Shown here piece after piece: positions 28,487 to 37,533 of a stretch of DNA of 50,029 bases. Under the pieces are notes generated by a model that worked only from the letters and a program-made list of their open reading frames with translations, did not search any database and was not told the origin of the DNA. Within the stretch, counting starts at the first letter, position 1; every line of letters starts with the position of its first letter. Location: positions 1 to 50,029 of the forward strand of contig CALXAD010000012.1 of assembly GCA_944386195.1 (NCBI GenBank). Direction: 5' to 3'. A program made the position numbers and the translations under genes. The stretch comes from an uncultured Clostridia bacterium (GTDB lineage: Bacteria > Bacillota > Clostridia > TANB77 > CAG-508).

Positions 28487-28506
28487 TATGTCGAATTATG
28501 TCGAAC
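28487..28506. repeat. Tandem 10-bp repeat TATGTCGAA(T/C)
   Basis: Two adjacent copies lie just upstream of the -35 box of the plus-strand promoter at 28515 and upstream of the coat operon on minus. The period is one helical turn. The 328-bp gap 28400-28727 holds this, the promoter and two ribosome-site-like sequences. Confidence 0.55.
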
Positions 28507-28514
28507 GATTTCTA

Positions 28515-28543
28515 TTGACAAATAGATACTTTGATAGTATATT
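28515..28543 (+). promoter_or_regulatory. Sigma-A promoter for the Rpn nuclease gene
   Basis: TTGACA, 17-bp spacer, TATATT. It leaves a leader of about 175 nt before the AAGGAGG at 28714-28720. Confidence 0.75.
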
Positions 28544-28727
28544 ATGTATAATTATTTCTAATAGTTTTATCATAAATTTATTTCAATTTTTTCAAAAATC
28601 AAACAAATAATAAGAAATAAGGAGGTATTATAAGAAAATCAGAAATAATATAATAAAATAATTGTTTTTACGTTAAAATAAATATTGATTGTTTAATAAA
28701 TCTATTATATAATAAGGAGGAAGTAAA

Positions 28728-29669
28728 ATAAAACCAATAAAACAGTATCATGATAAAGTATTTAAAACTATGCTAGAAAATACAGAAGATGTAGCAAGTT
28801 TAATAAACGAAGCTCTTAATACTAAAATTAAGCCTGAAAATTTAGAAAAATCAAATAATAATTTTATAAATAATTTTTTAGAAAAAAGAGAAGCTGATGT
28901 TGTTTATAAATTAAAAGACAAAAGAGTCATATTTTTAATAGAACATCAAAGTTATGTAGATAAAAAAATTATTATTAGAATTCCAGAATACCAATCAGAA
29001 ATTATGAAAAATGAAGGAATTGAAAAAGTATCAGAAAATAAATATAAGACAACAAAGGTAATTGCAATTGTAGTATATACAGGAAGAAAAAAATGGACTG
29101 CTGCAGATAATTTAAAATTAACAGAAGAAAATTTTCAAGAAGCAAATGGTTTAATAACAGAATATAAATTAATTGACGTTCATAACTATAAAAATGAAGA
29201 ATTAGAAAATAGAAATGAATTCTTTTTCAAATTTCTTCTAATAGAAAAATCTAAAAATAAAGAAGAATTAGAAAAAAATTTAGATAAAATAATAAGAAAT
29301 TTAAAACCAAAATATTTTCCTATTATGGGTAAAATTATAAGTTTAGTATACACAAATATTTTAGGCAAAGATATTGCTTTAAATTTATTAGAAAAATTAA
29401 AAGAAAGAGGTGGTAATAATATGTTAAATGTTGTTAAAATGTTAAATAGAGAAAAAGCTAAAGAAGAAAAGCAAAGAAAAATTGATATATTTAATGCTGA
29501 GAAAGTCGGTTTATCTAAAGGCGAAAAAATCGGGTTATCTAAAGGTCAAAAGCAAAAGAGTTTACAAATTATTAAAAATTTATTATTTAGAAATTACCCT
29601 ATTGATGAAATCCAAGAAATTACAGGTTCTGATATAGAAGAAATCAATAAAATAAAGGCTTCTCTTTAA
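28728..29669 (+). CDS. Rpn family recombination-promoting nuclease (PD-(D/E)XK)
   Basis: 313 residues if translation starts at ATA 28728, seven bases after a perfect AAGGAGG. This gives an N-terminus KPIKQYHDKVFKTML, which is what the family has before the first core helix; the first ATG at 28770 would remove it and has no ribosome site. Core features are the EADVVYKL segment, FLIEHQSYVDK (the E-x-Q motif of the nuclease fold) and an RIPEYQ segment. The charged tail KGEKIGLSKGQKQKS ends in the usual 'I..I.EITG....EIN.IK' helix. Rpn proteins are DNA endonucleases often annotated as putative transposases. The ATA start may mean reduced or lost expression. Confidence 0.85.
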   Translation: MKPIKQYHDKVFKTMLENTEDVASLINEALNTKIKPENLEKSNNNFINNFLEKREADVVYKLKDKRVIFLIEHQSYVDKKIIIRIPEYQSEIMKNEGIEKVSENKYKTTKVIAIVVYTGRKKWTAADNLKLTEENFQEANGLITEYKLIDVHNYKNEELENRNEFFFKFLLIEKSKNKEELEKNLDKIIRNLKPKYFPIMGKIISLVYTNILGKDIALNLLEKLKERGGNNMLNVVKMLNREKAKEEKQRKIDIFNAEKVGLSKGEKIGLSKGQKQKSLQIIKNLLFRNYPIDEIQEITGSDIEEINKIKASL

Positions 29670-29670
29670 A

Positions 29671-29712
29671 AAATACTTGATAATATTTTTGTATTATCAA
29701 GTATTTTTATTT
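29671..29712. terminator. Strong bidirectional terminator
   Basis: AAATACTTGATAAT and ATTATCAAGTATTT form a perfect 14-bp stem with T-rich sequence after it. It is shared by the Rpn gene (plus) and the nucleotidase gene (minus). Confidence 0.9.
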
Positions 29713-30273
29713 TTATTTTAAAAGTATATTTTCTATATCTTTCCAATTATTTACTCTAACAAAATTATTTTCTTTTAATTCTTCATCTGTCATATTTTTA
29801 TTATGATATGCTGTAAATAATAATTTTAGTTTAGCTTTTCCAATTAATTTATTAGGACTATCATCAATTCTAATATCAGCTTCTAATAATTCTTTATTGG
29901 AAATAAATATAAATTTATGAGGGTCCATAAAGGAAAAATTTTTACATAAGAAATCGTATTTATCATTTAAAGTTTTTCCTGAAACTTGTGGTGCATCTCT
30001 AAATACATATGATGTTGCTATATATACATCATATTTTTCATTTAGTCTTTTCATAACTTCTTGTGAATTTTCTGCAATATCAACATAATCATATACATTC
30101 CTTTTAGAATAGAACTCAATCCAATCTTCTAATTTACTTTTTGGTATTAAATCATTTATATAATATGAATTAGCATCTTCTTCTCTATATTTTTTATTTA
30201 AAAATTCATTTATCATTCTGATAAAACCTTTTTGACATAATACATCATCCATATCAACTATTAATTTTTCCAT
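29713..30273 (-). CDS. HAD-type 5'(3')-deoxyribonucleotidase (NT5C-like)
   Basis: 186 residues; AAAGGAAAG upstream. HAD motif I is at residues 7-11 (DMDDVL), motif II lies around IATSY and motif IV near RIDDSP. The overall match is to the small NT5C deoxyribonucleotidases (PF06941 type), which remove the phosphate from dNMPs and help balance dNTP pools. It follows pcrA by 13 bp and is probably co-transcribed with it. The substrate is inferred from the family. Confidence 0.82.
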   Translation of the reverse strand: MEKLIVDMDDVLCQKGFIRMINEFLNKKYREEDANSYYINDLIPKSKLEDWIEFYSKRNVYDYVDIAENSQEVMKRLNEKYDVYIATSYVFRDAPQVSGKTLNDKYDFLCKNFSFMDPHKFIFISNKELLEADIRIDDSPNKLIGKAKLKLLFTAYHNKNMTDEELKENNFVRVNNWKDIENILLK

Positions 30274-30286
30274 TTACATCTTTCCT

Positions 30287-32602
30287 TTATTCATCAATTA
30301 TTTGTAAATTAGCAAATTTTGCCATAAGTCTCTTATGTCCTGCCTTATCAAAGTTAATATCTACTTTCAAGTCATCACCTTCAGGTTCTACAATATTAAT
30401 TGTACCCTCTCCAAACTTCTTATGAAATACTCTTAAGCCTTCTTTATATTGAGATAAATCTACTTTTTTATTTTCTGATTTTTTGTTCAAGTTATTTAAA
30501 AAGCTTTCTGCTGTTCTAAACATAAAATTACTTGCTGATTTACTTGCCGCTGCAACCTTACTTTCCGTAGTATCCATTTTATAACTTTTAACTTTACTAT
30601 TATTTCCGCTTCCATATGTCCAATTATAATCAGTATCTTTAAACATTCTTTCTTTATTGCTTGTATCCCCGAAAGCTTCTTCATAACCATCTAATAACTC
30701 TTCTGGTATTTCTCTTAAAAATCTAGATGTTTGATTATAACTCGTAGAACCAAATATTGTTCTTTGTTTACTACAAGTTAAATATAAATGTTCTTTTGCT
30801 CTTGTTATTCCAACATAACATAAACGTCTTTCTTCTTCTAGTTCTTTAGGTTCTGATATAGATTTATAACCTGGGAATATTCCTTCTTCCATTCCTACTA
30901 AAAATACTACTGGAAATTCTAGCCCTTTAGCACTATGTAATGTCATTAATGTAACATAATCATCACTTTCTTCTAATTCATCTATATCACTAGATAAAGT
31001 TATTCCTTCTAAGAATTCTCTTAAACCATTTTCTGCTTCTTCCTCTTCAAACTCTATTGCAACTGTTAAAAATTCATCTAAATTTTCAATCCTATTTTCC
31101 GCTTCTATTGTATTTTCATTTTGTAAAGCTTTTGTATAACCCGATTTTTTTAATACTTGTTTTATTAATTCAGAAATAGGTAATTCATCTTTTTTAGCAC
31201 TTAATTCTTCTATTGTATTTACAAATTCTCTTGAATTTAAAAATACTCTATTTAATCCGAATTCATCTGCTCTTTTAATTATTTCGTACATAGGCTCACC
31301 TATATCATTTGACATTAATTCTATTTTATCCAAGCTTGCTTTACCTATTCCTCTTTTAGGTTCATTTATAATTCTTCTTAAACTTAAATTATCATTATGA
31401 TTTTGAATTAATCTTAAATATGCAATTAAATCTTTTATTTCTTTTCTTTCATAGAATTTTAAACCACCTATAATTTTATATGGTATATTTTCTCTTCTTA
31501 AAATATCTTCTATTGCTCTTGATTGTGTATTCATTCTATAAAGAATAGCAAAATCTTTATATTTATAATATTCTTCTCTTCTTAAATGCTCTATTTGCTC
31601 TACGACATAACTTGCTTCATCATATTCGTTATCTGCCTGATATACTTTAGGTAAATTTCCTTCTTCATTTTGTGTCCATAGTTCTTTTTTATATTTTACT
31701 TCATTATTTTTTATAACTGCATTTGCTGCTTTCAATATATTTCCAGTACATCTATAATTTTGCTCTAGCTTTATTATTTTTGTACCTGGAAAGTCTTTTT
31801 CAAAATTTAAGATATTTGAAATATCTGCTCCTCTAAATGAATAAATTCCTTGGTCATTATCTCCAACAACTGTTATATTTTTATATTTATCTGCCAAAAT
31901 CTTTACTAACATAAATTGTGCTTTATTTGTATCTTGATACTCATCTACTAATATATATTTAAATTTATCACAATAATATTCTCTTATATCTTCATTATCT
32001 TGTAATATTTCTATTGTATAATTTATAATGTCATCAAAATCTATCGCATTATTTTCTTTTAATCTTTTTTGGTATAATTCATATACAGTAGAAATCTTTT
32101 CTTTTCTAAAATCACCATTTGCTCTTGCTGAATAACTTTCTGGCGTTAGCATCTCATTTTTTGCATTACTTATCTCTGATAAAACACTTCTATCATTAAA
32201 TAATTTATCATCTATACCTAAATCTTTTAAACAATTTTTCACAAGTGTTTTTTGGTCAGATGTATCAAATATAATGAATGAACTATCAAAACCGATTCTA
32301 TCAATAAATCTTCTTAAAATTCTTACACAAATTGAGTGAAATGTTCCCATCCAAATATCTGCAGCTACATCGCCAACTAAATTTACGATTCTTTCTTTCA
32401 TTTCGTTAGCTGCTTTATTCGTAAATGTTATTGATAATATATTCCATGGCTTTACATCTTTTTCTTTTATTAAATATGCAATTTTGTGTGTTAATACCTT
32501 TGTTTTTCCACTTCCTGCCCCTGCTATTACTAAACATGGACCTTCTGTATTAATTACTGCCTCATATTGTTTATCATTTAAACCTTCTAATATTTCTGAC
32601 AT
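30287..32602 (-). CDS. pcrA: ATP-dependent DNA helicase PcrA/UvrD
   Basis: 771 residues; AAGGAAGG upstream of the ATG. It is an SF1A helicase with Walker A AGAGSGKT (about 27-34), DEYQDTN, GDNDQGIYSFRGA and the late motif TLHSAKGLEFPVVF. Its C-terminal tail ends in a Tudor-like domain with EGLRVFHKKFGEGTI, typical of PcrA. It acts in nucleotide excision repair, replication restart and RecA removal. The length and all motifs are normal. Confidence 0.95.
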   Translation of the reverse strand: MSEILEGLNDKQYEAVINTEGPCLVIAGAGSGKTKVLTHKIAYLIKEKDVKPWNILSITFTNKAANEMKERIVNLVGDVAADIWMGTFHSICVRILRRFIDRIGFDSSFIIFDTSDQKTLVKNCLKDLGIDDKLFNDRSVLSEISNAKNEMLTPESYSARANGDFRKEKISTVYELYQKRLKENNAIDFDDIINYTIEILQDNEDIREYYCDKFKYILVDEYQDTNKAQFMLVKILADKYKNITVVGDNDQGIYSFRGADISNILNFEKDFPGTKIIKLEQNYRCTGNILKAANAVIKNNEVKYKKELWTQNEEGNLPKVYQADNEYDEASYVVEQIEHLRREEYYKYKDFAILYRMNTQSRAIEDILRRENIPYKIIGGLKFYERKEIKDLIAYLRLIQNHNDNLSLRRIINEPKRGIGKASLDKIELMSNDIGEPMYEIIKRADEFGLNRVFLNSREFVNTIEELSAKKDELPISELIKQVLKKSGYTKALQNENTIEAENRIENLDEFLTVAIEFEEEEAENGLREFLEGITLSSDIDELEESDDYVTLMTLHSAKGLEFPVVFLVGMEEGIFPGYKSISEPKELEEERRLCYVGITRAKEHLYLTCSKQRTIFGSTSYNQTSRFLREIPEELLDGYEEAFGDTSNKERMFKDTDYNWTYGSGNNSKVKSYKMDTTESKVAAASKSASNFMFRTAESFLNNLNKKSENKKVDLSQYKEGLRVFHKKFGEGTINIVEPEGDDLKVDINFDKAGHKRLMAKFANLQIIDE

Positions 32603-32639
32603 TTATTATTCCTTCCTTTTTTATATTATGACTTTTTCT

Positions 32640-32668
32640 ATTATATCAACATATTTTTTCCATTACAA
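32640..32668 (-). promoter_or_regulatory. Sigma-A promoter for pcrA
   Basis: Minus strand TTGTAA, 17-bp spacer, TATAAT. Confidence 0.75.
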
Positions 32669-32674
32669 GCGAAC

Positions 32675-32710
32675 AAAAGAAAAATTGTAAGATTTTTTCT
32701 TACAATTTTA
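32675..32710 (-). terminator. Terminator after the phosphatase gene
   Basis: Minus strand AAAATTGTAAGA, short A loop, TCTTACAATTTT, then TCTTTTG. The stem overlaps the stop codon. Confidence 0.85.
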
Positions 32711-33181
32711 AATGTCTTTTTCTATCTTTTTTAACAATAATTCTATACAATCACTAATTTCTTTACTACAATCAATATATACTTCTTTACTATATCCCCA
32801 TGGGTCATCTATATCAACTTTATCATGATTTGGTTTATCATAATTTACATATTCTTTCATTGTATATACTTTTCCTTTTAGTTTTGGATATAGCCTTAAA
32901 ACTTCTTTTTTATGTCCTTTTGTTGCACATAATATTAAGTCCATATTTTCTATATTAGAATTTCTAATATTTGTTGCTCTATGTTTTTCTAAATCAACAT
33001 CATAAAAATTCTTCATAACATATTTTGCTTCCCATGTTGATTTTTCTCCGCTATTTGCATCTACTCCACAAGAATATACTTTTACATTCTGTATTTTTAA
33101 ATCTTTTAATCTTTTTTCCAGCAAATGATGTGCCATTGCACTTCTACAAATATTACCTGTACATATAAACATTATATTCAT
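32708..33181 (-). CDS. Low-molecular-weight protein tyrosine/arginine phosphatase
   Basis: 157 residues. The catalytic P-loop CTGNICRS is at about 7-14 and the general-acid Asp lies in DDPWG near 125. This is the standard LMW-PTP layout; proteins of this type act on phosphotyrosine or, as in YwlE, on phosphoarginine. The residue after CTGN is Ile rather than Thr. As inference only, YwlE-like enzymes carry Thr there, so a tyrosine phosphatase is the more likely reading. It has its own promoter at 33228-33255. Confidence 0.9.
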   Translation of the reverse strand: MNIMFICTGNICRSAMAHHLLEKRLKDLKIQNVKVYSCGVDANSGEKSTWEAKYVMKNFYDVDLEKHRATNIRNSNIENMDLILCATKGHKKEVLRLYPKLKGKVYTMKEYVNYDKPNHDKVDIDDPWGYSKEVYIDCSKEISDCIELLLKKIEKDI

Positions 33182-33227
33182 ATATTTTGCTCCTTCTTTT
33201 CCTACTTTTCTTATTTCATGTGCTTTT

Positions 33228-33255
33228 ATTATAAGATATTATTTATATTTATCAA
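33228..33255 (-). promoter_or_regulatory. Sigma-A promoter for the phosphatase gene
   Basis: Minus strand TTGATA, 16-bp spacer, TATAAT, about 45 bp upstream of the start. Confidence 0.7.
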
Positions 33256-33392
33256 TAAAGATATTTACAAATTCATTGCTATTATTCAAATTATAAATCC
33301 TATCATATTTCCTTTTTATTATTCTTTAATTCTTCCATGATATAATAATTTATGATATATTATTTATATATAATATTTAAAGGTGTAATTTT

Positions 33393-33776
33393 ATGAATTT
33401 AGAAATTTTAAATGATTTAAGTAATTTAATAAATAATGATAATTTAACAGAAAAATTTAAACTTATTGATATATTAGTAGATTTAAGAAGATATAAAGAA
33501 GCCTATTTTAAATTAGCAATTATATTAGAATATATAAATATCTTATTTATAACTAAAGTTTTAAATATTCCTATACAAAATTCAAATATAATCAATATTT
33601 GTAATATATATTCTAAAAAAGACTCAGAACTTGCTAATAAAATGATTGATATTAATGGTGACTATAATTTAGTTTCTAATCTTTCTTATTTTGATATTGA
33701 TGATGTTGAATTTCTTGCTACAAGCATTTATGATATTTATGATTATATGAAAAATAATTATAAACCATTTCTATAA
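33393..33776 (+). CDS. 127-residue helical protein, function unknown
   Basis: AAAGGTG precedes the ATG. The protein is predicted mostly helical, Asn/Ile-rich and without signal peptide or membrane segment; a FKLIDILVDLRRYKEAYFKL segment looks like a helical-repeat (TPR-like) hairpin. It stands alone between divergent and convergent neighbours, with a terminator after it. I do not recognise a family. Confidence 0.7.
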   Translation: MNLEILNDLSNLINNDNLTEKFKLIDILVDLRRYKEAYFKLAIILEYINILFITKVLNIPIQNSNIINICNIYSKKDSELANKMIDINGDYNLVSNLSYFDIDDVEFLATSIYDIYDYMKNNYKPFL

Positions 33777-33808
33777 AAAAAAGCCTCTATCTTAGAGACT
33801 TTTTTTTA
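33775..33808. terminator. Bidirectional terminator
   Basis: AAAAAAGCCTCTA, TCT, TAGAGACTTTTTT; best paired on the minus strand (G-T instead of A-C), where it ends the prfA-yfcE unit. Confidence 0.8.
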
Positions 33809-34346
33809 ATTCATATTCTTCTATTACTGTTCCATCTACATCTTTTAAGACTAGTTTTTTATTATCAAATATAATATAACTATGTTTTGAACCTTCCCTT
33901 GGTAAAGAAATTGAACCTGGATTTGCAAAAACTATTCCGTCTTTTTCTTTAATAAATCCTTTATGGAAATGTCCATACATCATAATATCTATTTTTACAT
34001 CAATTGGCGGTAAATTATCAATATTATATTTATGTCCATGTGTAAAAAATACATCATATCCATTTACATTCATTTGTATATTATCTTGGAACTTAAATTT
34101 TGATATTGTTTCATCTACTTCAGCATCACAATTTCCTCTAACTACTAATAATTTATCTTTTAGAGAATTTAGTATCTTACATACTTCCATTGGATTATAT
34201 TCTTCTGTAAGATTATTTCTTGGTCCATGATAATATAAATCTCCTAATAAAACTATTTTTTCTGGATTTTCTTTTTCTACAATTTCCAATATTTTTTTAC
34301 CATAATAACTAGAGCCATGAATATCAGATATTACTAACAATTTCAT
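33792..34346 (-). CDS. yfcE: YfcE/MJ0936-type metallophosphodiesterase
   Basis: 184 residues. The metal-binding motifs of the calcineurin-like fold are intact: SDIHGS at 7-12, LLGDLYYHGPRN near 34-45, RGNCDAEV near 70, THGHK near 103 and GHFHKG near 127. It hydrolyses phosphodiesters in vitro; the physiological substrate is not known for this family. It begins 2 bp after prfA ends, so the two are one transcription unit. Confidence 0.9.
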   Translation of the reverse strand: MKLLVISDIHGSSYYGKKILEIVEKENPEKIVLLGDLYYHGPRNNLTEEYNPMEVCKILNSLKDKLLVVRGNCDAEVDETISKFKFQDNIQMNVNGYDVFFTHGHKYNIDNLPPIDVKIDIMMYGHFHKGFIKEKDGIVFANPGSISLPREGSKHSYIIFDNKKLVLKDVDGTVIEEYELKKSL

Positions 34347-34348
34347 AT

Positions 34349-35410
34349 TTATTCTTCGTCTCCTTTTAATTTTTCTGCTCTATCTGCTGCAATTAAGTTA
34401 TCTATCATTTCATCTAAATCTCCATCTAGGAAATTTTCCATCTGATAAATACTCATTCCTATTCTATGGTCCGTAATTCTTCCTTGTGGATAATTATAAG
34501 TTCTTATTTTCTCACTTCTATCTCCAGAGCCTACTTGTGACCTTCTTGCATTTGCAATTGTACTATCTTGTTTTTGTTTTTCCATTTCATATAATTTTGT
34601 TCTAAGCATCTTCATAGCATTATCCCTGTTTTGGAACTGAGACCTTTCTGTTTGACATTCCACTGTAATTCCTGTCGGAATATGTATTAATCTTACGGCT
34701 GATGATGTTTTGTTAATATGTTGTCCTCCTGCTCCTGAAGACCTAAATACTTCCATTTTTATATCTGATGGGTTTATTTCGATTTCTACATCTTCTACAA
34801 CTGGTAAAACTGCAACTGTTACAGTTGATGTATGTATTCTTCCACTACTTTCAGTATCAGGAACTCTTTGAACTCTATGAACACCACTTTCAAATTTTAG
34901 TCTACTATAAACACCTTTTCCTGTTATCATAAATGATATTTCTTTATATCCTCCAAGTCCTGTATCATTTTCATTTAAAACTTCTATTTTCCAGTGTTTC
35001 TTTTCTGCATACATTGAATACATTCTAAATAATGTTCCTGCAAATAATGCTGCTTCTTCTCCTCCAGCTCCTGCTCTAATTTCACATATAATGTTTTTAT
35101 CATCATCTGGGTCTTTTGGAATTAATAAAAATTTTAATTCTTCTTCTAATTTTGGTAATTGTTCTTTTTTCTCATGATATTCTGCTTCTGCAAGTTCTTT
35201 CATTTCTGGGTCTTTTAATAATTCTTCTGCCTCTTCCATTTCTTTTTTTACTTTTTTATATTCTCTAAATTTTTGTACTAATTCTTCTAAACTTGCATGC
35301 TCTTTCATTGCTTTTTGCCATTCACTTTGATTTGATATTAAATCTGGATCTGCTATTTCTTTGTTTAATTCTTCATATCTTTTTTCAATTGCCTCTAATT
35401 TTTCAAACAT
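34349..35410 (-). CDS. prfA: Peptide chain release factor 1
   Basis: 353 residues; AAAGGAG upstream. The GGQ loop ([14 protein letters not shown]) near residue 230 and the RF1-type stop-recognition region [14 protein letters not shown] near 190 are present; the PxT tripeptide there is PDT. The length is standard. RF1 reads UAA and UAG. It is preceded by its own consensus promoter and followed by yfcE. Confidence 0.96.
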   Translation of the reverse strand: MFEKLEAIEKRYEELNKEIADPDLISNQSEWQKAMKEHASLEELVQKFREYKKVKKEMEEAEELLKDPEMKELAEAEYHEKKEQLPKLEEELKFLLIPKDPDDDKNIICEIRAGAGGEEAALFAGTLFRMYSMYAEKKHWKIEVLNENDTGLGGYKEISFMITGKGVYSRLKFESGVHRVQRVPDTESSGRIHTSTVTVAVLPVVEDVEIEINPSDIKMEVFRSSGAGGQHINKTSSAVRLIHIPTGITVECQTERSQFQNRDNAMKMLRTKLYEMEKQKQDSTIANARRSQVGSGDRSEKIRTYNYPQGRITDHRIGMSIYQMENFLDGDLDEMIDNLIAADRAEKLKGDEE

Positions 35411-35443
35411 ACATATTCTCCTTTACATTTTTTAACAACAATT

Positions 35444-35472
35444 ATTATACTACATTTTACGTTCTATTACAA
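35444..35472 (-). promoter_or_regulatory. Sigma-A promoter for prfA-yfcE
   Basis: Minus strand TTGTAA, 17-bp spacer, TATAAT. Confidence 0.8.
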
Positions 35473-35504
35473 GTAAAAAAGGAAAATAGACTTTATACTA
35501 AAAT

Positions 35505-35551
35505 ATAAAAAGCACAGCAATAAAATTTTTACTTTTCTTGCTATGCCTTTT
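35505..35551 (-). terminator. Terminator after the YhaO-YhaN pair
   Basis: Minus strand AAAGGCATAGCAA pairs with TTGCTGTGCTTT and is followed by a T-rich tail. Confidence 0.75.
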
Positions 35552-35554
35552 TTT

Positions 35555-37522
35555 CTATATAAGCTCATAATAATTATATTCTATATTATCTTCTTCCAAT
35601 ATCTTCTTTTCTCTACTTGTACATGTAAATAATATTACTTGATGATTTTTAAATTCTTCGTTTATATATTTTAATATATTTTCTAATCTTTCATCATCAA
35701 AATATGCAAATGATTCATCCAATATAATTGGCATTGATTCATCTGATAAATCTTCTATCATAGAAAGCCTTAATGACAAATATAATTGGTCAATTGTACC
35801 CACGCTTAACTTACTTGCTGGTACATATTCTCCATTTGGAAGCTCTACTATTAAACCAATCTCATCATTAAATCTTACATTGGTATATTTTCCTTTTGTT
35901 ATATTAGAAATATTTTTAGATAATTCTTGTGTAAACTTAGGGGTTACTGTATTTTTCATTTCTTCATATGCTTTTGTTAAAACTTCTTTTGCTATATTGA
36001 AACTTTCATCATTCCTCTTTAAAGTTAACATCTTATCATTATTGTTAACTAATTCTTCTTCTATTTTTGATAAATTATCTAAATTGGGCTCTATGTTTTT
36101 TTGGTCTAATTCTAATTTATGTAATTCTATATTTTTATTATTTATTCTATTTTGTATATTTTCTATTTCAAAAATTACATTTTCTAAATTAATTAAATTA
36201 TTTAATTTAGAATTTTCTATTTTTTCTAAATATTTATTTTTTATTTTTTCTTTTTCCAAATTAATTTTTAAATTAAAATTATTTTTTAAATTATTTAATT
36301 TATTTTCAATTTCTAAATTATTATTTTCTAATAATTTTTTTTCTTGATTTAAATTATTTATTTCTAAATTTACATTATTAAATAATTCTTGTTTTTTATT
36401 TTCCTCTATTTCTTCTTTTTTTATTTTTTTATTTAATTTGTTTTTTAAATATATTGAATAAATCAAAACAATTGGCACTGTAAGAAGAAAAATATAATTA
36501 AATATTTTATTTTTAATAAAAATAAATTGAATTATATTTATTAAAATTATTAAAATAAATATTAATATTATTTTTTTATTTAATTTATTTTTTTCTTTAT
36601 TTATTTTTTTATTATCTTTTGAATTATCAAATTTATTTTCTAAAATATTTTTATTATTATTTTTTATTTCTTCAATTTTATTTTTTACTAAATTTATTTT
36701 TTCTATATTTTCATTTTTAATATTTTCCTGTATTTTTATTTTTTCTTTTTCTATTTTTTCTTTTTCATTTAATAAATTAATTTTTTTTAATAAATTGTTT
36801 TCATCTTCTAATTTTAATAATTCTTGTTTTAAATTATTCTTATTTTCTTCTATATTATATTTAAAATTTTCATATTTAGATAATTCACCTTTTTCTCTTT
36901 CTAATTCTTGTATTTTTCTAGAAATTATATTTATTGGCTTTTCCCTAGAATTTGACGTTCCTACTTCATCTAATTGTCTTTTCTTTATTCTATCCATTGC
37001 TCTTTTATAAGATACATTATCCTCTCCGGTTCCAACCAAATTTGCAATTTTTTGTACTAACATACTTTGTTGTTTACTTTCTAATTTTACTTCTTGTTGA
37101 CCTACTACCATTGTAGATAAAAATAAATCTTCATCTACTTTAGTTTGTTCATAAAAAAACTCATTTCCATTTGTTTTATCTATATTAAATTCTTTTGATA
37201 TATCTTCTTTTCTTTCATTATATATATTTGGATTTTTTTTCTTAAAATCTCTATGAACTTCATATTTTGTTTTATCGTTTAGTTCATATTCTATATTCCC
37301 AGAAAACTCTTCAGCTCCCCAAGGTTTATATCTATCATAATCTGAATACTCTTTTCCTTTTTTATTTTTAGAAATTCCATAAAAGCTATTTATTATAAAT
37401 CTTAAAAGTGTAGATTTTCCCGTTTCATTTTTTCCATAAATTATATTTATCCCATCTTTTAAATTTATTTCTTTATCTCTTAATTTTCCATAAGAATTTA
37501 TTTTTATTTTATTTATTTTCAA
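35555..37522 (-). CDS. YhaN/SbcC-like AAA ATPase with coiled coil and membrane hairpin
   Basis: 655 residues. The N-terminal ATPase half has KINSYGKLRDKEINL and Walker A GKNETGKST (about 29-37) followed by a Q-loop (VVGQQE). A very Asn/Lys/Glu-rich coiled coil follows, interrupted in the middle (about 315-365) by two hydrophobic segments separated by KNK. The C-terminal ATPase half has LSVGT (signature-like) and PIILDESFAYFDD (Walker B). This is the YhaN branch, shorter than typical SbcC and without a CxxC zinc hook. It lies 11 bp after its nuclease partner. It presumably acts in DNA-end processing. The extreme A/T content of the coiled coil is notable. Confidence 0.85.
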   Translation of the reverse strand: MKINKIKINSYGKLRDKEINLKDGINIIYGKNETGKSTLLRFIINSFYGISKNKKGKEYSDYDRYKPWGAEEFSGNIEYELNDKTKYEVHRDFKKKNPNIYNERKEDISKEFNIDKTNGNEFFYEQTKVDEDLFLSTMVVGQQEVKLESKQQSMLVQKIANLVGTGEDNVSYKRAMDRIKKRQLDEVGTSNSREKPINIISRKIQELEREKGELSKYENFKYNIEENKNNLKQELLKLEDENNLLKKINLLNEKEKIEKEKIKIQENIKNENIEKINLVKNKIEEIKNNNKNILENKFDNSKDNKKINKEKNKLNKKIILIFILIILINIIQFIFIKNKIFNYIFLLTVPIVLIYSIYLKNKLNKKIKKEEIEENKKQELFNNVNLEINNLNQEKKLLENNNLEIENKLNNLKNNFNLKINLEKEKIKNKYLEKIENSKLNNLINLENVIFEIENIQNRINNKNIELHKLELDQKNIEPNLDNLSKIEEELVNNNDKMLTLKRNDESFNIAKEVLTKAYEEMKNTVTPKFTQELSKNISNITKGKYTNVRFNDEIGLIVELPNGEYVPASKLSVGTIDQLYLSLRLSMIEDLSDESMPIILDESFAYFDDERLENILKYINEEFKNHQVILFTCTSREKKILEEDNIEYNYYELI

Positions 37523-37533
37523 AATATCACCAC

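Noticed and set aside
28470..28500. Sigma-K-like promoter (CATA-nnn-TA) for the coat operon
   Set aside because: A CATACTTTA match exists on the minus strand, but no AC -35 element is at the right distance.
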